Positions 48,591 to 58,211 are shown, counted from the stretch's first letter. The stretch is 64,000 nt of DNA from Elioraea tepida (GCF_019203965.1 NZ_CP076448.1:1193001-1257000), one strand, 5' to 3'. Translations and numbers: made by a program. The notes: a model not told the origin generated them from the sequence alone.

Positions 48591-51582
48591 CACCGCCGCC
48601 CCACTCCTCGACGCGGGCAAGATGCAGATAGTCGGAGAACTGCGGCGCGCGGTGCGGATGCGGCCGCGGCCAATAGGCGGCGGAGGGGTCGTCGAAGCGC
48701 GCCCGCAATGCCTCGAACCGCTCCCAGGCGGCGGCGGCGAGCGCCGCGGCGTCGCCCTTGACGGGCGTCTTGGCCCCCGGCTTGAAGCCGCCGCCGAGCT
48801 TCCAGTAGGCGAGGTGCGACGCGATCCCTCGCCCGACCTCGGCGAAGGCGCCGCGCTCTGCCATCGCCGCCTCGAGGGGGAGCTGGATCGCATAGGCCTC
48901 CTCGATCTCCTTCTGGGGCGGGATCGTTCCCGTCTTGTAGTCGATCAGCCTGAGCGTGCCGTCCGCGAGGCGGTCGATCCGGTCGGCTCGGCCGTGCAGC
49001 ACGAACCCGCCCGGAAGGGCAAGTTCCCCCTTCACCTCGGCGAAGCTCTCGACCGGGCCTTCCTCGGCGAGGCGCCTCTCTTCCGCCTCCGCTACCCATT
49101 TGGCGATTCGGGCAAGCCGCGGCCGCCAGAACGCCTCCCGCGCCGGCGCGGCCAGCGCCTCGAGGCTTCGGGCGCCCTGCTCCTCGATCCAGTGCCGGAA
49201 CGTCGCCACCCCGGGCCACCCCTCCTTCCGCATCCGCCGCAGCGCCGAGGCGATCGCCGCGTGCACAACCGTTCCCCAGTCGGACCGATCGATCGGTTCA
49301 TCAAGCTCGGGAAGCCTGCGGAGACCGAGGATATGCTTGGCGTAGATCTCGAACGGGTCGCGCAGGAGCCGCTCCACCTCAGTCACGGACAGACGCTTCG
49401 GCCGAAGAGCAAGCGGCGGGCGCGGCTCAGCCCTCGGCTCGGGCGTCACACAGTCCGGAGCGTCGAGGGCGCGGGCGATGCCGAGCCAGTCTGCCGGCGG
49501 CCTGAGATGGTCGCCGGGGCCGAGCTGGCTCTCGAGGAAGGCGTCGAGGCGGACGAGCCAGCGGCTCGGGACGGTCGGTGCGCCATCGACACGGCGCGCC
49601 CGCGTCAGCAGCATCTCGGGCGCGGAGGAGAGGGCGAGCGCGACGTCGTGCGCCGCCTCGCCGATCGCGGCTTCGGGCGAGGCGAGGCCGAAGCGCGTGC
49701 GCATCGGCCGCGACATCCACGGGCCTGGGTCGACGGCGGCGGGCCAGGTGCCCTCGTTCAGCCCGCCGAGGATCACGAGCTCGGCCGATTGCAGGCGGGC
49801 CTCGAGCACGCCCCAGATGAAGAGGCGCGGATGCGGCGCCCCCTCGCCCGCACTGCCGATGCGGCGAAGGCGCACCTCGACGCCCGCGAACAACGCCTCG
49901 AACAGCCCGGGCCAGGACTCGGGCGGGATTGGGCCCATGTGCTCGAGCGCCTCGAGCGCCTCGGCCATGCGCGCTGCCGCTGCCTCGCCAGCCTCCTGCG
50001 CCCAGAGCTGCCGCGCTCCGGGCGCCGTATCGGTCGCGGCAAGCGCCTCAGCCGCGGCAAGCGTCGCGGCGAGCAGGCGCGCGGGCGGCGCCTCGGACAC
50101 CTCGAGAGCGGCAAGCAGTGGCCCGAGCGAGCGCTTGAGCGCCTCGATCACGCGGGCGGCGGCGGCAAGACCGCGCGGGCGATGCTCGCGCGCAAGGCGC
50201 GCGGCGTGGGCGTACGCCGCCTCGAGCCCGGCGATCCCTGGTGCCGGGCGCTGCCCGCGCAGAAGCGCGAGCTCGAACAGCCGAACCGCGGCGCGGAAGC
50301 GGCCCGGGCGCATGCCGCCCGAGGCGAGAGGATGTTTCAGAAGCGCAAGGAGTGGCACAGGCGCGAGGCGCTCGGCGCACGCCGTGACGAGCAGGCGCAG
50401 ATAGACGCCGGGCGGTGTCGCCCCGAGCGGGCGGCCGGCGCTGTCGTCGGCGCGGATGCCGAAGCGCGCGAGAGCTGCGGACACGCGGGCGGCAAGGGCG
50501 CGATCGGGCGTGACGAGTGCGGCGCGCCGGCCGGGCGTCTCGAGCGCCGCGCGCATCGCAAGCGCGATGACGAGCGCCTCCTCGTTCTGGTCGGCCGCGT
50601 CGATCCGGCCGAGGCCGGCGATCCCGGCGCGCACCGCCTCGCGCTCCACCCTGCGCCAGTCGCCCATGCCCTCGGCGGGAAGCATCATTCGCGACACCAC
50701 ACGCGCCCGCGCCGCGAAGGCCCCCGACGCGCCCGCGCCCGGCCAGGGGCGGACCTCCTCGCGGGCCACGCCAAGCCGACCGAGAAGCCGCTTCAGCCCA
50801 GCCTGCGGGTGGCTCTCGCCGATCGCCTCCCAGGCGGCAGCGTCCATGTCGAGGTCGAGGCCGGGCAGAACGACCGCTCCGGCGGGAAGGCGCGCGACCG
50901 TTGCAAGCAGACGGCCGACCGCAGGGATGCCGCCCGTGGAGCCGGCGGCGATCACCGGCGACTCGGGCGGCGACCTCTCCCAGTGCCGGCGCCGCGACTC
51001 GAGCAGCGCCACAAGCCGGGCGGCAGGGTCGGCAAGCCCGTTGTCGGCAAGCCAGCGTGGCCAGTGACTGGTGACGATCTCGAGGAAGGCGATCGTCTTC
51101 AGCCAGTGCTCGGCATGCGCCGCCTCGGCCGCGTCGGCAAGGCGCGCCGGGTCGGCCTCCTCGCGCGCCATCTCGTCGAGCAGCGTGGCGAGCTCGCCCG
51201 CAAGCCGGAAGGCGTGGTCTGCCGAGGCGACGCCGGCGGCGCGCTCCTTGGCGAGAACGAGCCGCGCAAGCGCCGCCTGGCGACGCAGCGCCCCGACCGC
51301 CGGCGGCGGAGCCTCGAGACCAGCGAGGATCACGCCCTCGTCCGCCGCTTCGGCGAGAGCGATCGTGCGCGGCAAAAGAAGCGGCCGCCCCTCGGTCAGG
51401 CGAAGGAAGGCCTCGGCGAGGCCGCGCGCCGCGCGTCGCGTCGGCAGAACCACCGTCATGCGGGCGAGCGCTGCCTGATCCTCCTTCGCATCGCGCCACA
51501 GCCCGGCCGCGAGCGAGTCGAGGAAGGGGGCCTCGGGCGGGATGGTGAAGACGGCCGGGTCGCGTCGGCGATCGGCGCCCAT
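48583..51582 (-). CDS. addB: AddB, double-strand break repair nuclease subunit
   Basis: A 999-residue partner of AddA. TVVLPTRRAARGLAEAFLR near the N-terminus is the inactive helicase-like start of the alphaproteobacterial AddB type. VILGGLNEGTWPAAVDPGPW and the nuclease motif LRLIDYKTGTIPPQKE with the following Gln helix define the rest. ATG 51582 gives MGADRRRDPAVFTIPP and starts 5 bases after the murU stop. A start further upstream would overlap murU. Confidence 0.93.
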   Translation of the reverse strand: MGADRRRDPAVFTIPPEAPFLDSLAAGLWRDAKEDQAALARMTVVLPTRRAARGLAEAFLRLTEGRPLLLPRTIALAEAADEGVILAGLEAPPPAVGALRRQAALARLVLAKERAAGVASADHAFRLAGELATLLDEMAREEADPARLADAAEAAHAEHWLKTIAFLEIVTSHWPRWLADNGLADPAARLVALLESRRRHWERSPPESPVIAAGSTGGIPAVGRLLATVARLPAGAVVLPGLDLDMDAAAWEAIGESHPQAGLKRLLGRLGVAREEVRPWPGAGASGAFAARARVVSRMMLPAEGMGDWRRVEREAVRAGIAGLGRIDAADQNEEALVIALAMRAALETPGRRAALVTPDRALAARVSAALARFGIRADDSAGRPLGATPPGVYLRLLVTACAERLAPVPLLALLKHPLASGGMRPGRFRAAVRLFELALLRGQRPAPGIAGLEAAYAHAARLAREHRPRGLAAAARVIEALKRSLGPLLAALEVSEAPPARLLAATLAAAEALAATDTAPGARQLWAQEAGEAAAARMAEALEALEHMGPIPPESWPGLFEALFAGVEVRLRRIGSAGEGAPHPRLFIWGVLEARLQSAELVILGGLNEGTWPAAVDPGPWMSRPMRTRFGLASPEAAIGEAAHDVALALSSAPEMLLTRARRVDGAPTVPSRWLVRLDAFLESQLGPGDHLRPPADWLGIARALDAPDCVTPEPRAEPRPPLALRPKRLSVTEVERLLRDPFEIYAKHILGLRRLPELDEPIDRSDWGTVVHAAIASALRRMRKEGWPGVATFRHWIEEQGARSLEALAAPAREAFWRPRLARIAKWVAEAEERRLAEEGPVESFAEVKGELALPGGFVLHGRADRIDRLADGTLRLIDYKTGTIPPQKEIEEAYAIQLPLEAAMAERGAFAEVGRGIASHLAYWKLGGGFKPGAKTPVKGDAAALAAAAWERFEALRARFDDPSAAYWPRPHPHRAPQFSDYLHLARVEEWGGGDD

Positions 51583-51587
51583 CGCGT

Positions 51588-52325
51588 TCAGCGAGCCATG
51601 GCGAGGGTGGAGGTGCGGCCGCTCAAGAGGCGCTCCGCCTCGGCCAGATCTTCCGGCGTCGAGAGGTGCAGCCAAATCCCGTCATGCACCACCGCGGTGA
51701 GCCTTCCCGCTTCGATCGCACGGTCCCACAAGAGGTTGGTGCTGAACGGGCCTTCCGGCGCGCCAGCGAACAGGGATGGTGCCGCAAGCTGCACCCCGGC
51801 GAAGAGATAGGGAACGATCTCGCGCTCGCGCGGCCGGCGCACACGCCCGAGCGGGTCGACGGCGAAGTCACCCCTCCCCGTATAGGCCGGAACCTGCGCG
51901 GCGCGGTGGACGAGCAGCACGGCATCGCACGCCTCCGGGTCGAAGGCGGCGGCGAGGCGGGCGAGAGCGGGCGTCACGCCGTCGAGCCAGAACGCATCTC
52001 CGTTGACGACGTAGAACGGCTCGGGTCCGAGATGAGGCAGGGCGCGCACGACCGCCCCGCCGGTCTCGAGAAGCGTCTCCTCGTGGCTCTCGATGATGGC
52101 CGGGCGGATGCGGGCGGCAAGAGCGGCGCGCACGCGCTCGGCCTGCCAGTGGGTGTTGACGACGACCGTCTCGACGCCGGCGGCGTCGAGATGGTCGAGA
52201 GCGCGGTCGAGCAGGCTCCTTCCGGCGACCTCGAGCAGCGGCTTGGCGGTCGCATCCGTCAGCGGGCGCATCCGGGTTCCGAGCCCTGCGGCCAGGACCA
52301 TGCCGCGCCTCGGCATCGCGATCAT
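51588..52325 (-). CDS. murU: N-acetylmuramate 1-phosphate uridylyltransferase MurU
   Basis: A 245-residue nucleotidyltransferase. The N-terminal signature is MVLAAGLGTRMRPLTDATAKP; VVNTHWQAERV and FYVVNGDAFWLDG follow. MurU uses UTP to make UDP-MurNAc from recycled MurNAc-1-P, bypassing de novo synthesis and giving intrinsic fosfomycin tolerance. The assignment rests on the neighbouring AmgK kinase. Its ATG 52325 overlaps the amgK stop as ATGA. Confidence 0.88.
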   Translation of the reverse strand: MIAMPRRGMVLAAGLGTRMRPLTDATAKPLLEVAGRSLLDRALDHLDAAGVETVVVNTHWQAERVRAALAARIRPAIIESHEETLLETGGAVVRALPHLGPEPFYVVNGDAFWLDGVTPALARLAAAFDPEACDAVLLVHRAAQVPAYTGRGDFAVDPLGRVRRPREREIVPYLFAGVQLAAPSLFAGAPEGPFSTNLLWDRAIEAGRLTAVVHDGIWLHLSTPEDLAEAERLLSGRTSTLAMAR

Positions 52326-53314
52326 GCCGCCCTCGCCTCCGGTGCACGGCGGAGTGCCGGCGGGATGTACGCGTCGAACCAGGCGGCGAGCGGGGCGCAA
52401 GCCGGATGGGCGAGAGCGGCCGCGAGCAGCGCCCAGGTGCGCGGCGCGTGGGCGAGATAGCGGCTCTTGCCGTCGCGACGCTCGAGCCGGGTCCAGAGGG
52501 CGGCCACGCGGGTGTGGCGGACGGCAGCGTGGGCGGCGAAGGCGGCATCGAAACGATCGATGTCGCCGAGGCCGGTCGCGGCGGCGTAGCGGGCGCGCAT
52601 CGACGCGCGCAGCGACGGCGCGAGGTCCCGCCGCGCATCCTCGAGCAGGCTCGCAAGATCGTAGGCCGGGTGGCCGGCGGCGGCGTCCTGGAAATCGAGG
52701 AGGCCGCACGCCGCCTCCCCGCGCCGCCCCTCGAGGCGGAGCAGATTGTCGACATGGAAGTCACGCAAGGCGAGAACGGGCGGGTCGGACGCGAAGGGCG
52801 CGAGCGTGGCAACGACGGCCTGCCGGAAAGAGTCGTGAACAGATCGATCCGGCACCGTTCCGAACATCGCGGGCCACCACCACGCGAGCAGCGTCGCGGA
52901 CGCGGCCTCCGCCATCGCCGGCGCATCCCACGCAGGTGCCCAAGCGGGGGGCGGGACGCGATGCAGAACCGCGAGCGCATCGACCGCAAGCGCGTAAAGC
53001 GCCGCCTCGTCCTCTCCGGCGGCGAGCAGGCGGCTGAAGGTGTCCTCGCCGAGGTCCTCCACGAGCGCAAGGCCCGACACCGGATCGGCGGCGTAGACCT
53101 CGGGCGCGGACAGCCCGAGCGCGCGCAGGTGGCGGGACACCCGCACGAAGGGGGCGATCGAGTCCGCGTCCTGCGGGCAGACCATGAGCAGAGCCGGACG
53201 CGGCCCGCCCGAGAGCCGCTCGTAGCGCCGGGCGGAGGCATCGCCCGGCAGGGGGGTGCGTCGTGCGTCGGCGTAGCCATGCGCGGCGAGGAACGCCCCG
53301 ATGCTCATTCGCAC
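52322..53314 (-). CDS. amgK: Anomeric MurNAc/GlcNAc kinase AmgK
   Basis: A 330-residue APH-fold kinase. DASARRYERLSGG is the nucleotide loop region; the catalytic loop is LRDFHVDNLLRLEG and the metal-binding DFQ is in CGLLDFQDAAAGHPAYDLASL. AmgK phosphorylates recycled MurNAc at C1 for MurU. Two nearby starts, 53314 and 53308, are possible. It overlaps tsaE (stop at 53305), giving a tightly coupled set. Confidence 0.87.
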   Translation of the reverse strand: MRMSIGAFLAAHGYADARRTPLPGDASARRYERLSGGPRPALLMVCPQDADSIAPFVRVSRHLRALGLSAPEVYAADPVSGLALVEDLGEDTFSRLLAAGEDEAALYALAVDALAVLHRVPPPAWAPAWDAPAMAEAASATLLAWWWPAMFGTVPDRSVHDSFRQAVVATLAPFASDPPVLALRDFHVDNLLRLEGRRGEAACGLLDFQDAAAGHPAYDLASLLEDARRDLAPSLRASMRARYAAATGLGDIDRFDAAFAAHAAVRHTRVAALWTRLERRDGKSRYLAHAPRTWALLAAALAHPACAPLAAWFDAYIPPALRRAPEARAA

Positions 53315-53790
53315 AGCCCCAAAAGCCGGTCACCCCAGCCCGAGAGCGTGACCTCGCGCGCCCCGGGGGCACCGCGGACGGGAGAGAGCCGGATCGCGAG
53401 TGCGTCCTCCGGCGTGCGCGTGCCGAGACGCTCGGGCCACTCCACAAGCACGATCCCTCCTCGCGCCTCGTCCCAGCCGAGCTCGGCAAGCTCCGCCTCT
53501 GCGCCGAGGCGCCAAAGGTCGTAGTGCCAGGCGGTGGCGCCGCCGGGGAGCGGATAGGTCTGCACGAGCGTGAACGAAGGGCTCGGGACGACAAGCGAGG
53601 GATCGCCGGTCGCGGCACGGAGGAAGGCGCGCGCGAGCGCCGTCTTGCCTGCGCCATAGGGGCCGGCGAGCAGGATCGCATCTCCCGGCCGCGCCCGCGC
53701 GGCGAGGAAGGCGCCAAGACGCTCCGTCTCCCTCTCGTCGGCGAGGGTGAGCGTCACCGTGCCGTGCTTCGCCATCAGGCTGGTCGTCAT
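53305..53790 (-). CDS. tsaE: tRNA threonylcarbamoyladenosine factor TsaE
   Basis: A 161-residue P-loop ATPase. GPYGAGKTALARAFL is Walker A; SPSFTLVQTY, WHYDLWRLG and IVLVEWPERL are family markers. TsaE assists TsaB/TsaD in making t6A37 on tRNA. ATG 53790 is chosen; an internal ATG at 53775 is an alternative. It overlaps amgK by 10 bases. Confidence 0.93.
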   Translation of the reverse strand: MTTSLMAKHGTVTLTLADERETERLGAFLAARARPGDAILLAGPYGAGKTALARAFLRAATGDPSLVVPSPSFTLVQTYPLPGGATAWHYDLWRLGAEAELAELGWDEARGGIVLVEWPERLGTRTPEDALAIRLSPVRGAPGAREVTLSGWGDRLLGLCE

Positions 53791-53885
53791 GCCGCTTCTC
53801 CGCGCGCCGCAGTGTGCCATGCGGCGTCGGCTTGCGCGACCGGGGGGGGTGCGTATCTATGCCGCGGCCGCTTCAGGAGACGGCG

Positions 53886-54905
53886 ATGTCCGGGACGATC
53901 GAGACCGACGTGTGCATCATCGGCGCGGGCCCTGTGGGCCTGTTCGCCGTGTTCGAGTGCGGGATGCTGAAGATGCGCTCGGTCGTGGTCGACGCCCTCG
54001 ATGCGATCGGCGGCCAGTGCATCGCCCTCTATCCCGAGAAGCCGATCTACGACATTCCCGCGCACCCCGCCATCTCGGCGGCGTCGCTGATCGAGCGGCT
54101 GATCGCCCAGGCCGCCCCGTTCCGGCCCGACTATCGCCTCGGCCGGCGCGTCGAGACGCTCGCGCGCGAGGCCGACGGCAGGCTTCGGCTCGGCACGAGC
54201 GCGGGCGACGTGATCCTCGCGCGCGCGGTGATCATCGCCGCCGGCGCCGGGGCCTTCGGGCCCAATCGCCCGCCGCTTGCGGGAATCGAGGCCTTCGAGG
54301 GACGAAGCGTGTTCTACGCCGTGCAGCGGCGCGAGGATTTCCGCGGCAAGCGCGTGGTGATCGCAGGGGGGGGCGACTCGGCGGTCGACTGGGCGGTGAG
54401 CCTTGCCGAGGTCGCGGCCTCAGTCGCCGTGGTGCACAGGCGGCCGAAATTCCGTGCCGCCCCCGAGACGGTCTCGCGGATGGAGGCGCTCGCCCAAGCC
54501 GGCAGGATCGAGATCGTCGTGCCCTATCAGCTCGCGGCGCTGCACGGAGAGGGCGGCGTGCTAGAGGCGGTTGAGGTCGCAACACTCAAGGGCGAGACGC
54601 GTCGTCTTCCGGCCGATGTGCTCCTGCCCTTCTTCGGCCTGTCGATGGAGCTCGGGCCGATCGCGACATGGGGCCTCGGCATCGACCGCAACCACATCGT
54701 GGTCGAGCCCTCGACCTGCGCGACCGGCGTGCCGGGCGTGTTCGCGATCGGCGACGTCGCGACCTACCCGGGCAAGCTCAAGCTGATCCTCCAGGGCTTC
54801 TCCGAAGCGGCAATGGCGGCGCACGCGATCTACCCGATCGTCCACCCCGACGTGGCGCTGCACTTTGAGTATTCGACGACGAAGGGGATCCCGGCAGCGG
54901 CCTGA
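53886..54905 (+). CDS. Ferredoxin/flavodoxin-NADP reductase (TrxR-like type)
   Basis: A 339-residue flavoprotein. The FAD fold is CIIGAGPVGLFAVFECGMLK; GGQCIALYPEKPIYDIP follows; the NADPH fold is VVIAGGGDSAVDWAVSLAEV; and GVFAIGDVATYPGKLKLILQ closes the FAD site. This is the thioredoxin-reductase-like FNR (YumC) type: no CxxC redox pair is present between the folds. ATG 53886 gives MSGTIETDVCII. Stands alone on the plus strand, divergent from tsaE. Confidence 0.9.
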   Translation: MSGTIETDVCIIGAGPVGLFAVFECGMLKMRSVVVDALDAIGGQCIALYPEKPIYDIPAHPAISAASLIERLIAQAAPFRPDYRLGRRVETLAREADGRLRLGTSAGDVILARAVIIAAGAGAFGPNRPPLAGIEAFEGRSVFYAVQRREDFRGKRVVIAGGGDSAVDWAVSLAEVAASVAVVHRRPKFRAAPETVSRMEALAQAGRIEIVVPYQLAALHGEGGVLEAVEVATLKGETRRLPADVLLPFFGLSMELGPIATWGLGIDRNHIVVEPSTCATGVPGVFAIGDVATYPGKLKLILQGFSEAAMAAHAIYPIVHPDVALHFEYSTTKGIPAAA

Positions 54906-55036
54906 CGGGGCGCGGGGACGCGCGTCTGTCTCCCGGGCGTGCTCGGGCCGCGCGACCCGAGGTGGCGCGGGTACAACAGGGCGGCGCCCGGGCCGCTCGC
55001 GTCAGGCCTCTTCGCGTCCGCCGTCGCGGCGGCGCC

Positions 55037-56023
55037 TCAGAGCAGGGCGGCGAAACAGGGCGTTGTGGGGCGGGGCGCGTCCTCCTTCAGCACCGCCACC
55101 GCATCCCCGAACCAGGCGACGAAGCGATCCGCATGCCTGCCGGTGCCGATCGGGTACTGGCGGAGCTTCCACGGGTTCGCCTCCCCCGCCTGCGGGTAGA
55201 GGCCGCCTGCGTTGTAGGCGCAGGCGACGAGCGGCGGGTCGAAATTCGTCAGCCGCGCTTGGCGTCGAAGATAGACGGTTCCGGCGCGAAGCGAGGTCTC
55301 GGGGTCAAGCAGCGCGGCGCGATCGAGCCCGGGCTCGGCGAGGGTCTCGCGCGCGGTGCTGATCAGCGTCTGCATCAGCCCGGCGGAGACACGGTGCGGC
55401 GTGGCGGAGTCGGACACGAAGCCCGGTTCCTCGCGCACCGCGCGCGGGTCGCCGCCGCTTTCGGTGGCGATCGTGGCGAGGATCAGCTCGGCCGGAACGC
55501 CGTAGGCGGCGGCGCATTTCTCGATCGGGGCCCGGAACGTCCGCCAGATCCGGCGAATGGTCTCCGGCTCGCCGCGCGTGCGCCGCGGCGCCTGCTCGCC
55601 GCCGACGACGACTCCCCCCTGCGCGAGCCTCCAGCTCTGCCCTCCCGTCGCCTGCTGCGGGGCGCCATGCGGCACGGACAGCCGCGCGACATAGGGGCGG
55701 ATCAGCGCCCGCCAGTCGCCGCCCTCGGCGCGCGCGGGCGGCGGCACGGCGAGGCCGGGTGCTGGCTCGGCCGAGGCGGCAGTGGGGAAGAGGGCGCTCC
55801 AGGTGTCACGCCCAACGATCCCGTCCACCGCGATCGCCGGATTGCGGGCGCGCAAACGCCTCTGGAACGCGACGACGGCATCATGCGTTGCGGGGCCGAA
55901 GATGCCATCCGCCGTTCCGGAGAGAGCCCCGTCGCGGATCAGCGCCCGCTGCACCGCGCGCACGTCCTCGCCGCGCATCAGCGGGAAGCGCCAGGCGAGC
56001 TCGCGCGAGAGCGCAGCGGTCAC
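55037..56023 (-). CDS. Peptidoglycan-binding lytic transglycosylase without a signal peptide
   Basis: A 328-residue protein. Residues 15-65 are a PG_binding_1 domain (GEDVRAVQRALI, GIFGPATHDAVVAFQ). The C-terminal half is a complete SLT domain: the catalytic Glu in ILATIATESGGDP, GLMQTLIS, and ACAYNAGGLYPQ. It cleaves glycan strands in murein. The N-terminus MTAALSRELAWRFPLM has no export signal, so it would stay cytoplasmic unless released. GTG 56023 overlaps the stop of the lipoprotein gene as GTGA. Last gene of a three-gene overlapping set. Confidence 0.85.
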   Translation of the reverse strand: MTAALSRELAWRFPLMRGEDVRAVQRALIRDGALSGTADGIFGPATHDAVVAFQRRLRARNPAIAVDGIVGRDTWSALFPTAASAEPAPGLAVPPPARAEGGDWRALIRPYVARLSVPHGAPQQATGGQSWRLAQGGVVVGGEQAPRRTRGEPETIRRIWRTFRAPIEKCAAAYGVPAELILATIATESGGDPRAVREEPGFVSDSATPHRVSAGLMQTLISTARETLAEPGLDRAALLDPETSLRAGTVYLRRQARLTNFDPPLVACAYNAGGLYPQAGEANPWKLRQYPIGTGRHADRFVAWFGDAVAVLKEDAPRPTTPCFAALL

Positions 56024-56724
56024 GGCGTGCAGCCCGGGATGGTGGCGCGCCGCGCCGCCGCATCGGCCGCAAGGCGGAGGAGAAGCGCGCGCTCCTCGAC
56101 CTCGGGGTTGGCGGCAAGGCCGGCTGCGGCGAGCCGGGCGGCCTCGCGCGCGCGCTCGCACCGCACCGAATCCGCCCCCGCTCCGGGCCGAGCCAGGTAG
56201 AGCGCGGCGGAGCCGCCGATCGCGGCGCGGCGCGCGGGCGGCAGGCCGGCCGAGAGGGAGAGCGACTCGCGCGCAAGCGGCACTCCGGCCATGACCGTCT
56301 CAAGCTCGGCGCGGCAATAGGCGGCCTGGGCGCGGCCTTGTCGCAAAGCGAGCACCTGGGCCTCGGTGAACCGCCCGGCTGGCGAGCCCATGGCGGCGGC
56401 GAACGCGGCGTGCGCGCAGGCGAGCTCGGCGCGCGCCTCCGCCGTCGCGGCCGGGCAGGCGGCGCCGGGCGCGCGCCGTGCCATCGCGAGCGCGAGGCAG
56501 GACTCGGCGCGGATCGCCATGAGCCTCGCACAGGCCTCGGTCCCGGCGTGCTGGCACGTCTCAACGACCTCTTCATCGGCGATCGCGCGCAGATCCCCGC
56601 GCGCGCGCGCCTGTTGGAACCGCTCGAGCTGCGCAACGTCGGGGTCGAGCAGGCGGCCCACCTGCTGGCAGGCGGCAAGCAGAACCGCAAGAAGCGCGAG
56701 GAGGGTGAGAACGGGCCGGGTCAT
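56020..56724 (-). CDS. Lipoprotein of unknown function (spanin-like position)
   Basis: A 234-residue protein. MTRPVLTLLALLAVLLAAC is a signal peptide with a good lipobox (LLAAC), so Cys19 should be lipidated. The mature part is Ala-rich and helical, with several scattered cysteines (for example VVETCQHAGTEAC and ELACAHA). No recognised domain. ATG 56724 overlaps the stop of the upstream membrane protein, and its stop overlaps the start of the transglycosylase gene, so the three are translated together. Confidence 0.7.
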   Translation of the reverse strand: MTRPVLTLLALLAVLLAACQQVGRLLDPDVAQLERFQQARARGDLRAIADEEVVETCQHAGTEACARLMAIRAESCLALAMARRAPGAACPAATAEARAELACAHAAFAAAMGSPAGRFTEAQVLALRQGRAQAAYCRAELETVMAGVPLARESLSLSAGLPPARRAAIGGSAALYLARPGAGADSVRCERAREAARLAAAGLAANPEVEERALLLRLAADAAARRATIPGCTP

Positions 56725-58211
56725 GCGAGCGTTCCTTTCGCCTGAACGTTTCCGAGATCGGCGACCAGCCGGGCGGGATCGACATGCTTCTCGCGCAGAT
56801 GCCCGACCATCAGAACGAGCGCCTCGAGAGCCGCCCTCTCGTCCTCGGCCGCGCCCTCGCGCACGGCCTGGTCGAGCGCCGCGTTCACCTCGTCCTCGGT
56901 CGGGGGGGGCGCGCCGATCGTTCCGGCCACGGCGGCAATCGTCTCCGGCTTGATATCGTTTGCCGCCTGCTCGGCGAGGAGGGCACGGCGGAACTCGTCG
57001 AGACCCGCCTCGAGCTCCTCGCGGCTTGCGAACAGCGACGCCTCGCCGCCGTAGAGCGACCAGAGCCGCTCCGTCGCATCGTCGCGGGCCACCGCGTCGA
57101 CGAGGGTCGCGAAGAAGCCTCCCTCGCGCTTGCGGGCGGCGAAGACGCGGGAGAAGATCGCGCAGCGTTCCATGCGGATTTCGGCCGAGGTCGGCGTGAC
57201 GACGCCGAAATCGATGAGCTGCGGCTCGTAGGGAGCGGCGAGGATACGGGCACGCCAGCGCCGGTACTCGGCCGAGCCGAGCTGCCAGCCGAGGCCGAGC
57301 ACGAGGGCGACGCTGGCAACCGGGCCGAGCCCGCCGATCGCGGGCAGGGCGCCGGCCGCCTTGCCGAGGAGCCCCCCGAGCGGGGAGCCGACGACCAGCG
57401 CCCGGCCGGCCTCGAGAACCGAGGCGACGGCGCGCTCGGTGACCTCGCCACGGGCAAGCGCCCGCGCCCCTTCCGCGGCGCTGCGGGCACGGCGGATCAC
57501 CTCCTCAGAGCCGGGCGGAATCAGGCCCGGCGGCAGGGCCGGCCCGAGCACCTTGACGAGCACCTCGGCAGCGGCGAGGTGGCGATCGATCAGGCCGAGC
57601 CCCTCCGCCAGACGGCTCTCGCGTGTCGCCGCCTCGGCGGCGCCGCCGGCGCTCCGTTCCGCCTCGGCCGCACGCTCCTCCGCCGCTCGAAGCTCCTCGC
57701 GCGCGGAGGCGAGCGTTCCGGCCAGCTGGCGCGCCGCCTGGCCCTCCGCCCCGCCGGCGCGCGTGCCGAAATAGAAGGCGAAGACGCTCATCACGATGCC
57801 GTTGATGTAGCCGGCGATCGCCGCATCGAGCTTGAGCGCGTTGGCGAACAGGAGGATCGGCAGGCCGACCAGCCCCACGATGAGAGCGAGCAGGGCGCGG
57901 ATCGTGCCCTCGGGAAGCGCCATCGGCAGCTCGCGCAGGCTCGCGATCCGCTCCGGCGGGATCCCTGGATCGCGCAGGAGCGCGAAGAACCGGTTGGCGA
58001 GCCACCACAGGAATACCCCGATCGCGGCACCGACGAGGAACACGAGCAGGGCGGCGAGATTGGCGCCCCCTTCGCCTCGGTCGAGCAGGGCGGCAAGGGC
58101 GGCAAGCCCAGGCAGATCGAGGAGCTGCGCCCCCTTGACCACGAGGATGACGGACGCGCCGACGAGGAGGATCTGGGCGGGGAGCCTGAGCGAGGCGGCG
58201 AGTGCGGTCAC
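56721..58211 (-). CDS. Four-helix membrane protein with coiled coil, unknown
   Basis: A 496-residue protein. Four N-terminal membrane helices appear in residues 5-150: QILLVGASVILVVKGAQLL, LLVFLVGAAIGVFLWWL, IRALLALIVGLVGLPILLF and INGIVMSVFAFYFG. An Ala/Glu-rich coiled coil follows (REELRAAEERAAEAE). A further hydrophobic stretch (LGPVASVALVLGLGWQLG) leads to a soluble C-terminal domain. I do not recognise the family. GTG 58211 is the start fitting the promoter at 58264-58292. First gene of the membrane protein, lipoprotein, transglycosylase set. Confidence 0.65.
   Translation of the reverse strand: MTALAASLRLPAQILLVGASVILVVKGAQLLDLPGLAALAALLDRGEGGANLAALLVFLVGAAIGVFLWWLANRFFALLRDPGIPPERIASLRELPMALPEGTIRALLALIVGLVGLPILLFANALKLDAAIAGYINGIVMSVFAFYFGTRAGGAEGQAARQLAGTLASAREELRAAEERAAEAERSAGGAAEAATRESRLAEGLGLIDRHLAAAEVLVKVLGPALPPGLIPPGSEEVIRRARSAAEGARALARGEVTERAVASVLEAGRALVVGSPLGGLLGKAAGALPAIGGLGPVASVALVLGLGWQLGSAEYRRWRARILAAPYEPQLIDFGVVTPTSAEIRMERCAIFSRVFAARKREGGFFATLVDAVARDDATERLWSLYGGEASLFASREELEAGLDEFRRALLAEQAANDIKPETIAAVAGTIGAPPPTEDEVNAALDQAVREGAAEDERAALEALVLMVGHLREKHVDPARLVADLGNVQAKGTLA

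Noticed and set aside
47581-51810. Very long plus-strand open frame (about 1400 codons) opposite addA and addB
   Set aside because: It is a shadow of GC-biased codon use in addA and addB. Its product is low-complexity and basic with no domain, while the minus strand has clear helicase and nuclease motifs.
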